From Eretmocerus hayati (taxonomy: Eukaryota; Arthropoda; Insecta; Hymenoptera; Aphelinidae), in contig CM056743.1 in the NCBI GenBank assembly GCA_029851415.1, forward strand, positions 31,574,714 to 31,638,713: a DNA stretch of 64,000 nt. Reading direction: 5' to 3'. Position numbers and translations under genes: made by a program. The notes beneath the pieces were generated by a model. The model made no database searches, was not told the origin of the DNA, and saw nothing but the letters and a program-made list of their open reading frames with translations. Shown here in pieces: positions 22,401 to 32,991 of the stretch; the stretch's first letter is position 1; every line of letters begins with the position of its first letter.

Positions 22401-24328
22401 ATGGAAATCCTTCGGATCTTCAAAACTATTTCCAACAATACTTTGCTGCTCTCCAAGCTCAGCAATTAGCATTCCAAAGGCAAATACAAGCTCAAATTCA
22501 AGCTCACCAACAGGCGTAAGTATTACAAAATATCTACAATTACTTTTTATAAATTTTACTTTCTTATAGTTTAATTCCAAGTAGACTTCGTAATGAGCAC
22601 TTTTGATTGTTTTTTACGTCATTTATGCACTTTCAAGTGGGGGTACCAGTGCAAATGGTGGAGCTTTCATGAGTGACAGTAAGGGTCAGGCCGATCCAAA
22701 TGCACAAGTTTTCGTTAGCACGCAAACTTCGCCAAATTCTGCCTCTACTTCTACTTTGGTTGACTCTCGTTTTGGTTTGGGAGGTGCAAAAAGTACCGCC
22801 TTTGCCCAGCCTCCAGCAGACAAAAATAATAAAAATAGGTGAAGGGTGATTTTTTTAAATTTAGCATTTTTCTGTAGAATTCTATTTGATTCATAATTCA
22901 TGCAAAAAAATTAGTTTCAAGCAAAATTCAGGAGTCTGCCGAAATTCAATACTTATCATTTCACACCTATCACAATGCCGATATCTCTACAGGATATTCA
23001 GCTTTCCATGCATGATAGTAGAAATTTCACCACGAATTTTACACAATAACGAGCACAATAATCAGCACCGACCATTTTTGTAATAACGAGTAATGTCGCC
23101 TATGTTTTTGGGTAAATTAATATGTATGATATTTTTCGATTTCATTTGCTAAAATTCACTACAGAAGGATCGATTGGCTTGTTTGATTCTTCATCCTCCG
23201 CCATAACCTCATTCGTGAAATTATTATGCAGTCATGGTGTATGGTAAATGTGATTGTCGACAATCATTCAAACCTCGAGAGGTGTCATTTTCTTCGAGCT
23301 CAAACCGAGTTCAAGGTCTCGAAACAGGTTTTTTCATCTCATTCTTAAACGTGAAGACAAATGAAAGGATGCGGATGGGGGGGGGGGGCTATATTGTCAA
23401 TCATCTTACGCCTTCATATTTCGCTAAGAATTTGTAGATACAGAATCAATCATCATTCGATTGGTCGACTAATAATAACTGATGATACACTAATGATTCA
23501 TTATCAGAATGTTGATTCGTATATCTAAACTGGGATGAATTTTTGATTTTCCAAATATGGTTTTTCAGCCTTTGGGACCAAAGCAATCGCATCGACAGCA
23601 ATTTCAACACCATCCCATCAGGGTCTTACTACAATGGAGCACAAATTGCCTCTGCAAGTGGTAGCATTGGACCAAACGGTGGCTACCAAACTGGTCAAAT
23701 AAGTCCGGTAAGTTGTAATTAATATTTTTTCAACTGCTATGCATTCATGCAACGAAAAACAGAAAAATAGGAGCACTTTGTACGAATGAAATGCTTCGAA
23801 AATGGTATTTTTTACGGTAGTGCAAAGTTCTGTTGAGATTATAAAAAAAAATCGATTACAAGCTCTCACGCTCCCGTAAAAATCCTTCTCGATCAAATAC
23901 TAAAAAATCTATAAGTTTCTGCAATTTTTATGGCTGTAGAATCCAATCAGACTAAACCTGAGTTAATTGGTATGATTAAGATTTCCACACTCTGAGAGTA
24001 TTACCTATTGGCCAATTCATGAGTGAGTTTGATTCATGTTTTCACTTTTCGCCATAAATTTCTTGAGTGTGGAAGAAGAATATTCATACTTGTATGAATG
24101 CGAGTGACATAAATTTGACCGAAGTATGCTTTCCAGGCTGCCCCTGGAATTTTCTCACGATTTGGTGAGAGCATCCCGGCACCATCAGGTAACAGTTACG
24201 GAGTTTTCAGTAGTGCGAGTTCGAGCTCGTCAACTGGACCTGATGGCAAGGTTCACAGTCAAAAACATGCTACAGTCGCAGTCAACGACAATGGCAAGGT
24301 TTCCATTAAACATATCCATGACCCCTAA
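13409..24328 (+). CDS. Secreted low-complexity Ser/Gly/Pro-rich protein, six exons, about 627 aa
   Basis: Exons: 13409-13469, 17907-18971, 22290-22515, 22638-22838, 23569-23707 and 24137-24328. All have GT-AG borders and all phases agree (1884 coding bases). Exon 1 is a signal peptide (ICFMLILVLGTSIVTS). Exon 2 gives an acidic Thr/Glu/Pro stretch, a Lys/Pro block, a Pro/Tyr-rich segment (PPGPYYYPQPS), then Ser/Gly repeats with ASASASAGPNG and many SSFSG/SSSS units. Exon 3 is Tyr/Asn then Gln-rich (QAQIQAH). Later exons carry repeated NGG/GPNG/GPDGK motifs and end VSIKHIHDP. It looks like an extracellular structural (cuticle- or silk-like) protein, but I cannot name a family. Introns 1 and 2 hold large foldback elements. 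The last exon resembles 211-390. Confidence 0.75.
13549..13582 (+). repeat. GAT trinucleotide microsatellite in intron 1
   Basis: About ten GAT/ATG units with one interruption (GATGTGATG) just inside intron 1 of the secreted-protein gene. Confidence 0.85.
14918..15921. repeat. 1.0 kb near-perfect palindrome in intron 1
   Basis: The ends TAGACTAGGCGAAATCACCG and CGGTGATTTCGCCTAGTCTA are exact inverted copies. The arms pair for about 470 bp each with few mismatches (for example GTTTAAACAATTT and TGTTAACAATGGGTAGTTGCGC). The spacer of about 60 bp (15389-15450) is GC-rich. A possible 3 bp duplication ACG flanks it. Neither arm has coding capacity. The high arm identity suggests recent formation or correction between arms. 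Confidence 0.85.
19267..19589. repeat. Foldback element in intron 2
   Basis: The outer arms GTAAACTAGG...GGTTAACTTTGTCTC and GACAAAGTCTAACC...CCTAGTTTAC pair. The inner parts GGGGCCATCCATGAATGACGTC and GACGTCATTTATGGATCGCCCC also pair. The palindrome is imperfect and non-coding. The 'GACGTCATTTATGGAT' phrase looks like a dispersed insect repeat, from memory only. Confidence 0.7.
20187..20512. repeat. Foldback element, family A copy 3, nested and inverted
   Basis: The arms GACCCACAAAGTGCGGGTCACC (about 20193) and GGTGACCCGCACTTCGTGGGTC (about 20485-20506) pair, as do AAGAATCCAGAGTAACTCCGTC and GACGGAGTTACTCTGGATTCTT. The centre GACATTAGCATTG ... CAATGCTAACA, with the reversed form of the TATACCTA/ATCATTTTTTAACATTGGCC core, matches copies near 1.68 and 32.5 kb. 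It lies inside the left arm of the 2.1 kb palindrome, so it inserted later. Confidence 0.7.
20546..20800 (-). pseudogene. Transposon protein C-terminal fragment, left arm
   Basis: Minus-strand translation gives LEVRATSKVHQVMFHV...FC and, after one frameshift, VESVHRDFSANWKQYKVS...QLSNAVCVYNSRHV and a stop. It is the broken counterpart of the plus-strand fragment at 20937-21161. The pattern PKVH...HV...C...VH.DF...YKV...YNSR is one I associate, from memory, with multi-copy transposon proteins of invertebrates; I cannot name the superfamily. Confidence 0.55.
20937..21161 (+). pseudogene. Transposon protein C-terminal fragment, right arm
   Basis: An open stretch with VTPKVHDVTLHVAESC, SVHHDFSTTCERYKVSADHS, LLNAAVAYNSRRA and a stop. 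It parallels the fragment at 20546-20800 on the other strand, so the two are inverted copies made before they diverged. The N-terminal part is absent from both, which places the palindrome joint inside the former gene. Confidence 0.55.
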
Positions 24329-24462
24329 AAAATTTTTGCCAATTTCACAATCGAAATCGAACAGCCAATAATTGTAACATCACTCAATCCATGACTATTA
24401 GAACAGTGACTTACTCGAGTCGATGAAGGACATTCCAAAACCATGTTCTACGTGCTCATTAG

Positions 24463-24468
24463 AATAAA
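24463..24468 (+). promoter_or_regulatory. Candidate polyadenylation signal
   Basis: AATAAA 135 bases after the stop at 24328; another AATAAA occurs near 24800. Confidence 0.4.
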
Positions 24469-24469
24469 A

Positions 24470-26320
24470 ACAACAAAATTGCTCATTTTATTTCACCGGA
24501 TACAGACAAGGCTACTTTTTTTTGGTTCAAGTGATTATATATGATTTTCGATTGTATGTTGTACTCCGTGAGCATCCGGGAAGATTCGCATCACCAGGTC
24601 GTCGACTGAATTTTTTATTGCCATCAACTGTTTTGGAAAAGAAAAAGTATTTGATAGTTAGTTTCGAACATTACTTTGTAAAATAGTGATATTGTAATAT
24701 CGCATTTCGCAGTATTGATGATGCCTTTTTTTATGGATATTTTGATACTGTTGATGAAGTCAAAGCAATATTGTCATTGTTTTTTGTGAACCTGTTTTTA
24801 ATAAATATTAGTGATATAGTCTTGAAAAATTACAAGATTGCCTTTTTTACTTTGTAAAGTATGTTTTCGTCAAATTTTGAGCTAAGAATAGTCGTCTAAG
24901 GAAAATATTCAACTCCGGCTTGAACAAACAATAGAAAAATTATGTTTTGACTGCTCAGTATATAAAGAATCAATATTTGATCTTACGTCATTGATCTACG
25001 GGAAAATTTTTGTGCGTCACAACAATTAGTAATCGATCACGTTTCAAGGATATTTCAGACAATGTATGTTATTTTTCCATTAAAAATCGATAAATTTTGA
25101 ATGATTTAACATCACAGTTGAACTTTTGTATTGTAATCTGATGTTTTACTCAGAAATTTGTTTCTTACGTTCTTTCCATGTAACAAGAGACGCTGCATTG
25201 CGATTCTTTAATTATAATTGAAGCGCATTTGTGAGGTAATTTTGTGCTAGCGGAAAATATCCTGTTAAGTTATCGTTAGATCGTTTGGACTGTCTGACTA
25301 TGCCTTCCCGAGAAACCTACTCGTTTTATTGTATAATTTCTTGAAAAAAAATTTTTTCCAAGACAAAATGAATCTTTGCTATTTTTACGATATATCGGGA
25401 AATGATTGGATTTTGTAGTCAATTGCTTCTAGAAAACAAATGACATTAGGTTTCAATTTTATTTTGTAAATTCTAGTTTGAGCGTTCCTTTCTTACTATC
25501 AGTATAAGTAACTTCGAAAAATTGAAAACCCATCATAATCTGGGCATGCCTAGCATTTTTATTAGATTTTTATTTCCAAACCGAATAAAAGAATCGGATA
25601 AGTTACTTAACTAGACTCTAACAAGACGTTTTATCACTAATAATTCGATTTCAGCTACATAAAACAATATGCGCACGAGACAATTTTGTCATGCGACCGT
25701 ATTTGTCTGGAGTAAATTAAGTTTGTCTATCTCTCGTAGAAAATATTGTTGAAACATCGTTTCATTCTATTCAAAAATGTTTCTTCATCAGCCCCACATA
25801 TTTCAATTTCAATTTCAATTTATTCAGCCAGGTTGATATAACAACATGATGATATGATTTTGAGTTTATATTTGATACCATTGTGATATCTGAGAGACAA
25901 GAGATTTGATATTTTTAAAGTTTATTGACTCAAGTAACGCTTGCTCACAGTTTAATCAGATGAGATTATTTTCCGTATATCAAAATAGTATGATCATAAT
26001 ACTTGAGAGTATTCAACTTCCATTTTACAAAAATGGGTAAACCTAATGATCCTAATTACACATTTTCTTTATGGGAAAGTAATGATATGGCATGTGGAAA
26101 TTTTTTTTTAATGAGTAGGTATAAGAAACTTGGAAAATGATTTCACTGCATATCTCTGCCCATTTAGTCTGGCGATTTTTCCAATTTTTAATCATTTTTT
26201 GTATGAAAATTTTTTTAAGACGGGACGGGAGATCTTTTACTCCTGTCGAATCGAATTATGTCTCCTACTTTAATAGGTATATTCTATCGTGCAAAATTTT
26301 TCATTGAAACAAAAACTTGT
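24470..26320. other. Convergent intergenic region, no gene seen
   Basis: AT-rich DNA between the 3' ends of the plus-strand secreted-protein gene and the minus-strand gene at 26.3-28.2 kb. No ORF or repeat that I can support. Confidence 0.35.
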
Positions 26321-26322
26321 TT

Positions 26323-28216
26323 TCATTGTATTTTCCCCTGAGCAGGCAGAGAATTGAGTCAATGATGTAATTTCGCAGATTGAGAATTTTTTGTGTAAAA
26401 ATTGATACCTTACCCTGAGAGTATTGTCGACTAATTGCATTTGAGGCATGGATGAGTGCGAGTGGACTGTTCGAGGGACGAATCTACTGTTGAATTCTTC
26501 GTGCCTACTACGATGTGATGCAGGTAGATTGGGCTCGATTAGTTTAAATCCATTTGCACCACTAGAAGAGACGCTGAAACGGACATTGTCAACACCTGGA
26601 CGCTCACCTGCACTTCGGTCGACACTTAAACGGAGCTCGTTACTTGCCGACATTGGCAACAGCACCGGGCCCTTATTGAAAAAAAAAAAGAAAAAAAAAA
26701 AAAATTATTTATACATGAGAAGGTAATTTTTGAGTTCGTTACTCTCATCACTGCTTGATAAGTAGATTGTAGAATGAGCCTTAATTTTTTTCATGGTTTT
26801 TTTGTAGAATGGGCTTAGAAAATGGTATTTCAGTTTTTATCGGTGAATAACATTTTCGTTTAGTGAGATAATGCTTTTTGATCGACTGTCTTTTTTGAGA
26901 AATGTACAATGGAAATTTAAGAGATGAAAGTGCTTGAATGAGATGGTATTTCATGGTAAGTTCAAAGGATTAGAAGAAAATATCAAGCCTGTGCATCAAG
27001 CTCGTGCAACCTGTTAGTCACTACTTATGAGACAAACAGGTTACTTAATCGGGGAGTGGAAGCATGTCTTGATCATTTTTTGATCATTTTTTTTGCAATT
27101 GATCGAGCAACAGGTTTAACGATTCGGTGTCTGATTCTCTTTCTGAAATTCGATTCATTCCGGAAGCATTCCTAATTGATGGGAGGGATATACTTGAAAT
27201 GATTTGAAGAAAAAAATCGCCGAGTGAATGTTTTTGATGATATTGTAACAAGTTTTCTGGGAAGCGATTTTTCGTGATTTTGAGTTACACTATCTCAATT
27301 CTCATTTTTCTGTTAGTATACCTGAATGAGGAATACTTTCTTTGGGCACGTCTGTCGTATCGTTGACATATTAAATCACTAAAAGAAGGTTGCTATTGAA
27401 ACCATATTTTGAAAAGAATGAGACAGTACAGATCGTTTTGTGGAAAACCATGAACCCCAGTGCTAAAAGACTCATCGTAATAAATGAGGTAAATTTTGCC
27501 AGAATATGCAAGATTAATAAGTACATTGTAGTACAATATTTCATTGGAACAATTATGCTTCTTGCTACTCCATTCAGTCAAAAATTAGAATAACTTACAG
27601 ATTGATTAAAAAATGATAAAACGAGTATGTTGGGATAGTATTGAAATAGAACCTGTATCGGCCAATAAATATCCCATGCATGAAAATTCTGGATAGAATT
27701 CCGATGGTCTCTGATCCTAATAATCAAGTGAGCCAACTTTTAGATCCTAGCGACCACAATGGAAAAACAACAAATCCTCCCGTCTTTCATCCCAAATCTA
27801 CTAAAAAAGTTGTTCATCCCGCCCCCTTCAAATTTCAAGAGCGATTCGACCTTTCCAACTCATCCTGGTTTGTATCTAAGAATCATTAAATTATACAAAC
27901 AAAATTTCTTCAAAAAGTAATATTCTTTATGTATAGAATGAATTATCGATTATACTTTTCCGAGGACGGTGTTCCTCTCGTTCGTTGATGGTCTCGAAAC
28001 CACGATTGCAGAATCACCGCTAATTTCCTCGGATGACTCCTCAGATAAGCCGCATTCGCTCGAATCCGAAATCTCTGATTCGGTGACGACATCGGTATTC
28101 CAATCATCTCCTGATTCAGCAGAATCGGTTTCTAATTTTGAAATTAATTCAGCACCCAAGACTGAGTTAGCAAACGTAAAGGAAAGAATCAAGATTTTGA
28201 TGAACACTCTGCTCAT
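26323..28216 (-). CDS. Putative secreted acidic protein (three-exon model)
   Basis: Exon 1 (28216-27956) starts MSRVFIKILILSFTFANSVLG, a good signal peptide. It continues as an acidic Ser/Glu-rich segment and ends NTVLGK before a GTATAA donor. Exon 2 (26671-26414) follows a poly-pyrimidine tract and an AAG acceptor. It encodes SASNELRLSVDRS...RFSVSSSGANGFKL...SMPQMQLVDNTLR before GTAAGG. A short last exon (26337-26323, GKIQ stop) after TGCTCAG would close it in phase, across a 76 bp intron. All three join in phase 0 (about 178 aa). The SSSGANG motif recalls the GPNG-type motifs of the neighbour gene. If exon 1 is not spliced it ends two codons later at TAA. The function is unknown. Confidence 0.4.
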
Positions 28217-31200
28217 CTTATTGCTTTGACTAAACAAGGAAATTCAAACGAGTACATTCGGAGGAAGCAAATTTTGGACTGGATAGATTTTGATCAAATT
28301 TTAGGTCTTATAACAAGTAGTAAGAATTTTGAAGAAATTGATGAGGATGTCGTGCAATGATTCAGTCTTCTCGTGATCATTATGAGAATATTACTTTCAG
28401 TAACGAGTTGTGTCTTTATTTGAGATAACGATTGTTGCATGCAACATTCAATAGCTAAGGATATCATCGACGCATTTGGAATTATCCGTATTTCCTGCAT
28501 CTTTTTCAGTAATTACATTTTCAAATTCTTCATTCGATAAGGTCATTAGGATAGCGTTACCGTTCTCAGTTGATGAATAGTTTCAGTCACATATCCATAT
28601 GATTTTTTAGCTTTACAGTACTCAAAATGTGTGCTGAGATTTCCAAATTCATGACACCACAGTCTGCAATCATCTTTATAGTATTGTTAATACTTCTTAC
28701 TTTTGAGGCATAGTATAATTCGAGAGCAAAAAAAGATCCACATCCGCAAGTTCAAAAATAACTAGGGAACCAGTCGGGAACCAGTTTCATTTTTTTGATT
28801 CATCAAGACATGATGTGAGTTAATTCCATCGAATTTGACGAAGAAGATGAAAGAACAATGTTGTCTGGTTTCTAGATGCATGAGCGGACCATGAAACTCA
28901 GCTAAGAGTGAAATGGAGTTGAGAATTATACTTATTTCCAAAAACTTTATCAAAGTCATCTATTAGATTGATGAATTAAAAAATGATATTGTTTATCATA
29001 AGTTTCTCGGAATGGAGGCAAAACCTGACACTCTGAGCATATTTTAAGCCTCGGACTTGAATGTGGCCAAGTAAGCATCCATTCAAAATTGTCTTCGTCT
29101 GACAATTCAATGCGATGTTTCGGACTCATTATTCTGCCATTACTGTCGCGTTGATCATCAAATTGAACAGAAAATTTTGCCCAAGTCAACTCACAAGTCG
29201 AATACAATTTTTCATCAACATGCTAAAGTTTTTTAATTTCATTTAATTTTACGCATTAGCGCCAACTGCTGCTATTTTACTATTGAAAGAAGATTCACGA
29301 TATTCATATATGATTGATCCTTCCCTTCACTGCGACGTGTAGAATTTTGGCGCGGATTTACCTCTATAGAGGCAGCTATAGAAATTCTATAGCTGCCTCA
29401 ACGCGTTTAAGAAGAAAGTTTATACTTAGGTCGATATAGCGCAGAATCAATTTTTATGCACTAAGCTTATGCACCTGTCGAACTCGGACCCGAGAACGAT
29501 TCAATCAGAAAATATCGCGTGATAAAAAGTTTTCTCTATATATGAACTTGCCTTCGCGAGAGAGAGGTCGTATTCGAAACTTAAAATAATGGAATTTCTA
29601 GGTTTTGAAAAGATCTACAACATTCCGTAACGATTTCCGTTATTATTTATGGCATACTTAGGTATTCGTGTATGAGTAAGAAACCAAGCTGGTACTCCAA
29701 GCCTCGATCCAAGCTCGCCCAGCCAGGTGCTTGTTATGTCGTTGCAAATGTTACCGCTAGGGGGATGCCCGTTCCAAGTTAACTTACACGCACGCAAGAG
29801 AAATAGTCAAGTTTGTCATAAACAACCCAAGACTCCGCAACTAACTGTATCTTACTATTTTTGCGAGATACCTTCAAGGAGGTACCTCACGGGTTGGTCC
29901 GATGGCTATCGTCTCGCACGTGGTCTCGGATTGACTCGCATGTAATGTACGAATAAAATTAAAAGCCGTAGCGAACTTTATATTCAATGTACTGTTTGGG
30001 TTGAGAGAATGTTACATCATTACATGCGCATTGTCAATCGTGACGCGATGCGTTTCAACTTTTTCTATGTTATATATCGTTCGCTGTTTACAATCCAGGT
30101 GATGATCCTGTTTCATCTACGAGCGGAAACGATGAATAATAATTCATTACACTGAAGAGAGATCCTACAGAACTTTTGACATTGTGCGTAAATACTGCAC
30201 GCTGTACGAACCTTCAAATGTTTGTCAATTTGATAGGTTCCGGGGCCTCTAAGTGTGTACTCGATTCATTATTCTGTCAAAGGAAACTGGCTATGGGCAG
30301 CACGGCCCACAACCCTCATTTTTTGGATATCTCTCAGCGTACTCGTGCCATTTTCTGATTTCTTCAGCCTGCTGCGAAAATAACATTGCTCGAAAAATTC
30401 TGCCAAAATTCAGTGACCATCTAGACACTCTATATTTTGAGGAAGCATTGGTCTTAGTCGCGTGCCTTTGACGTGGCAGTCATGAATGAACGTCGTCATC
30501 GCGTAACTGAGTTTTCACGAAAAGTTGAAATCTCCCGTACTTAGCTTATAAAAAAATAACATTTACGATAAGTACATGATCGGAACGGATTTTAATAGCC
30601 CAAAACAACACCAATTATATTCTGTTTGGTTTAGGTGCGTGCGACCAACTGCGTGCTTCGATGGGTAAGTTCATGTGCCCACTTGACTGAAAGAGGTCAA
30701 ATTCTCATGGCATGAGAAAGGGAAGGGGAGCACGCTCCTGAATTGTTTTGCCAATTTTTCTTCACCTCATCACAAACAATATCCCACAGTTTTCAGGTCT
30801 TGGGATTGAATGTTATTCGAATGAGAAGCATTACAAAAATTTTGTCAATGATAACATATGTGATCGAGATCATGTGGGCGCTTCTATGACATTGCAATCG
30901 TTCATACAAAACTCGAAAACAGCTATAATACACTGAGGGGCCCATTCTTTCCCCATAAGTGTCACTAGAGACTCGATTCAGGACTTTTATAGTGAATTCT
31001 GTGAAAACACGGACGGGGGCGCCAAACCGTGAATAGGTGGAACTCCAGTGCTCCCACTTGTGCAACATGGTCAGAAAACAGAAAACTAGTGAAATACAGT
31101 GTGTATCCGTATTTGAAGTAGCTTCTGCGTGTTGTGAGTGCGTAGATTAGGATTCAATCAGGCGCGCTCAATGGACCTCAGACATCTAATCATGGTCTTT

Positions 31201-31441
31201 ATCAATTACAGAAATAACACCCTACCAAACCAGTGGACACGTATTTTTCCACTGATTTAGGGTCCTACTAACGAGCAAAATTGGTTCCAGACGCGTGCCA
31301 TGAGAAAAAAAATTTCACTTTTCAGCAACTCAAATGTTAAAAGTTTTTCATATCCGGGCGACTATAAAAATGCGTATACACTTCGTTGCGTAATCTATAC
31401 TAGTAGAACCTCTCTGAAGTGTTAGCTCTTGGTAACACTGG
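28217..31441. other. Intergenic, no supported gene
   Basis: Only unsupported short ORFs occur (one minus-strand ORF at 28956-29207 is discussed under rejected items). It contains the short perfect palindrome at 29369-29399. Confidence 0.35.
29369..29399. repeat. Perfect 31 bp palindrome
   Basis: GAGGCAGCTATAGAA, one A, then TTCTATAGCTGCCTC: 15 bp arms with no mismatch, in otherwise unremarkable DNA. It could form a cruciform or be the remnant of a foldback. Confidence 0.85.
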
Positions 31442-32174
31442 ACGGTGGGTTTAAAAGGCGGGAAAGTTGAAGGTTCAGGAAAAAAATCCTAATGTGAGAG
31501 GTGATTCTATTTATGCTCAGGATCATTGTCCAAGAAGAATCAAAATTTTTCGTCGACAAATTTTCAAATAAAGTCAATTTTTCGATTTGCCATCATATAA
31601 GATTTGTAAAAATTGCCTCTATCGCGACTTCCCGTCTCTTTTGTGTGGTTTTTCCTTCATGAGTCTGGAGGGATGACTTTTATCTAAAAATGTGTGAGAT
31701 AGTTTTTGTAGATCTTGAAGAAATCTACAAAATCACCTGTACTCATTTATGCAGAAATGAGGACAGTCACTGTGAGATTCTCAGATAAATGAAAAATATC
31801 GCTTGAGCTTCGTCAATCGTTGCACTTTTTCCTGAAGTTTTTCCAATTACCCAAAGTGGATCCAATTTTTCAATATATGAACTTTAAGCATTTTCAAAGG
31901 TCCACAGAAAATGATTCTACGCATTTTTCAATAAAAGTCATCCCTCTCGACAGATAACGAAAAAACCACGAAAGAGACGAGAAACGGCGATATAGGTCAT
32001 TTTTTCTCTATCAATCACAATGGAAAAATTGAACAAATGACATTCTTTTGAAATCCGCCGACGAAAAACTTTGATCTTTTTTGAAGAATGATCCTGGGCG
32101 TACCTTGAATCACACCCCACACCAGGGATTTCTGTTCCTGAACCTTGAACTTTCCCGCCTTTCACACCCACCGT
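31442..32174. repeat. Foldback element, about 0.73 kb
   Basis: ACGGTGGGT...AAGGCGGGAAAGTT and AACTTTCCCGCCTT...ACCCACCGT close the element. Inner pairs include AGGATCATT/AATGATCCT, TTTTTCGTCG/CGACGAAAAA and GGGATGACTTTTAT/ATAAAAGTCATCCC. The arms are about 250 bp and clearly diverged, around an unpaired centre of about 220 bp. It has no coding capacity. Confidence 0.75.
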
Positions 32175-32421
32175 AAACGAGGAACAAGATTTTGGGCTCA
32201 CCGGATTAATCGATTTGGGGGAATTTGATTGTTTCACTTATTTTGCGATATGGAAACCGAATCATGGCTTTGGTGGTGCATCCTTCCAGTGTGCCAGGTA
32301 CATCTATAAGTGAGAGCGAGAGGTCATGGTCTGTGGGTCGTGGATTTGACTGAGAGTGCTGAGACTCTGAGAATCGTACCTTTTTTTGCGCGAAAAACGC
32401 GTCGAAAGCCGTAGAGTTTAT

Positions 32422-32590
32422 CGCTCAAGCCTATCTAAGCTCCAGCCTATGAAATTAGTATTGGAAGTATACCTATACGTATCACTTTTTAACATTGGCC
32501 TATACGGACAATGCTAATGCCATCGACTGTAGGTCCAAATTCAAGTAAGCGGTATTCGATATCATCTTTTGGGACCAAAAAGAGATTACT
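32422..32590. repeat. Foldback family A copy 2 (core with degraded arms)
   Basis: The core AGCTCCAGCC...ATTAGTATTG, GTATACCTATACGTATCA, TTTTTAACATTGGCCTATA, CAATGCTAATG matches copy 1 (about 1645-1715) in the same orientation. The right arm shares CATCTTTTGG and ..AGA.TACT with copy 1. The arms no longer pair well. Confidence 0.6.
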
Positions 32591-32991
32591 CTTAATCTAC
32601 GATCCACTGACCACGACCTGTCGTTGTAAATTTCTTACGTATTTTGACCTGTTAAACACGATAACAATATTTAAAAGAGACTAGGATGCTATTAAAACGA
32701 GTGAACAGCTGACTTCTTGAATTAATATTGGCAGAATGCTCATGAAATTGACTGGAAAAATCTTTTGCAATAGTTCGAAGCTAAACGGGACAAACGCGTT
32801 TTGAGCAGTTTTTGCGATGGGTTCTAGCCTGGCCGCGACGTCTTGATTTTTAAATTCTCGAGACCTACATCGCCTTCGAAACTGAGAAGATAGTTTTCTG
32901 TTATCACAATGACACGACATGTGTATTCTTAGACACCTACACCTCGGCTATTTTGAATTGTCCTCGGCGAGGTCCTCGGTGAATCATCAAA

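Noticed and set aside
27680..28229. Plus-strand ORFs (27680-27889 and 27969-28229) opposite the 28.2 kb minus gene
   Set aside because: They cannot be joined without a stop, while the minus strand has a clear signal peptide. The second is open because TCG/CGA-rich sequence lacks stops on both strands.
28956..29207. Minus-strand ORF of 83 aa with an ICSEC motif
   Set aside because: Reads somewhat like coding DNA, but I see no leader, domain or matching splice partner; it may be a relic of an old element.
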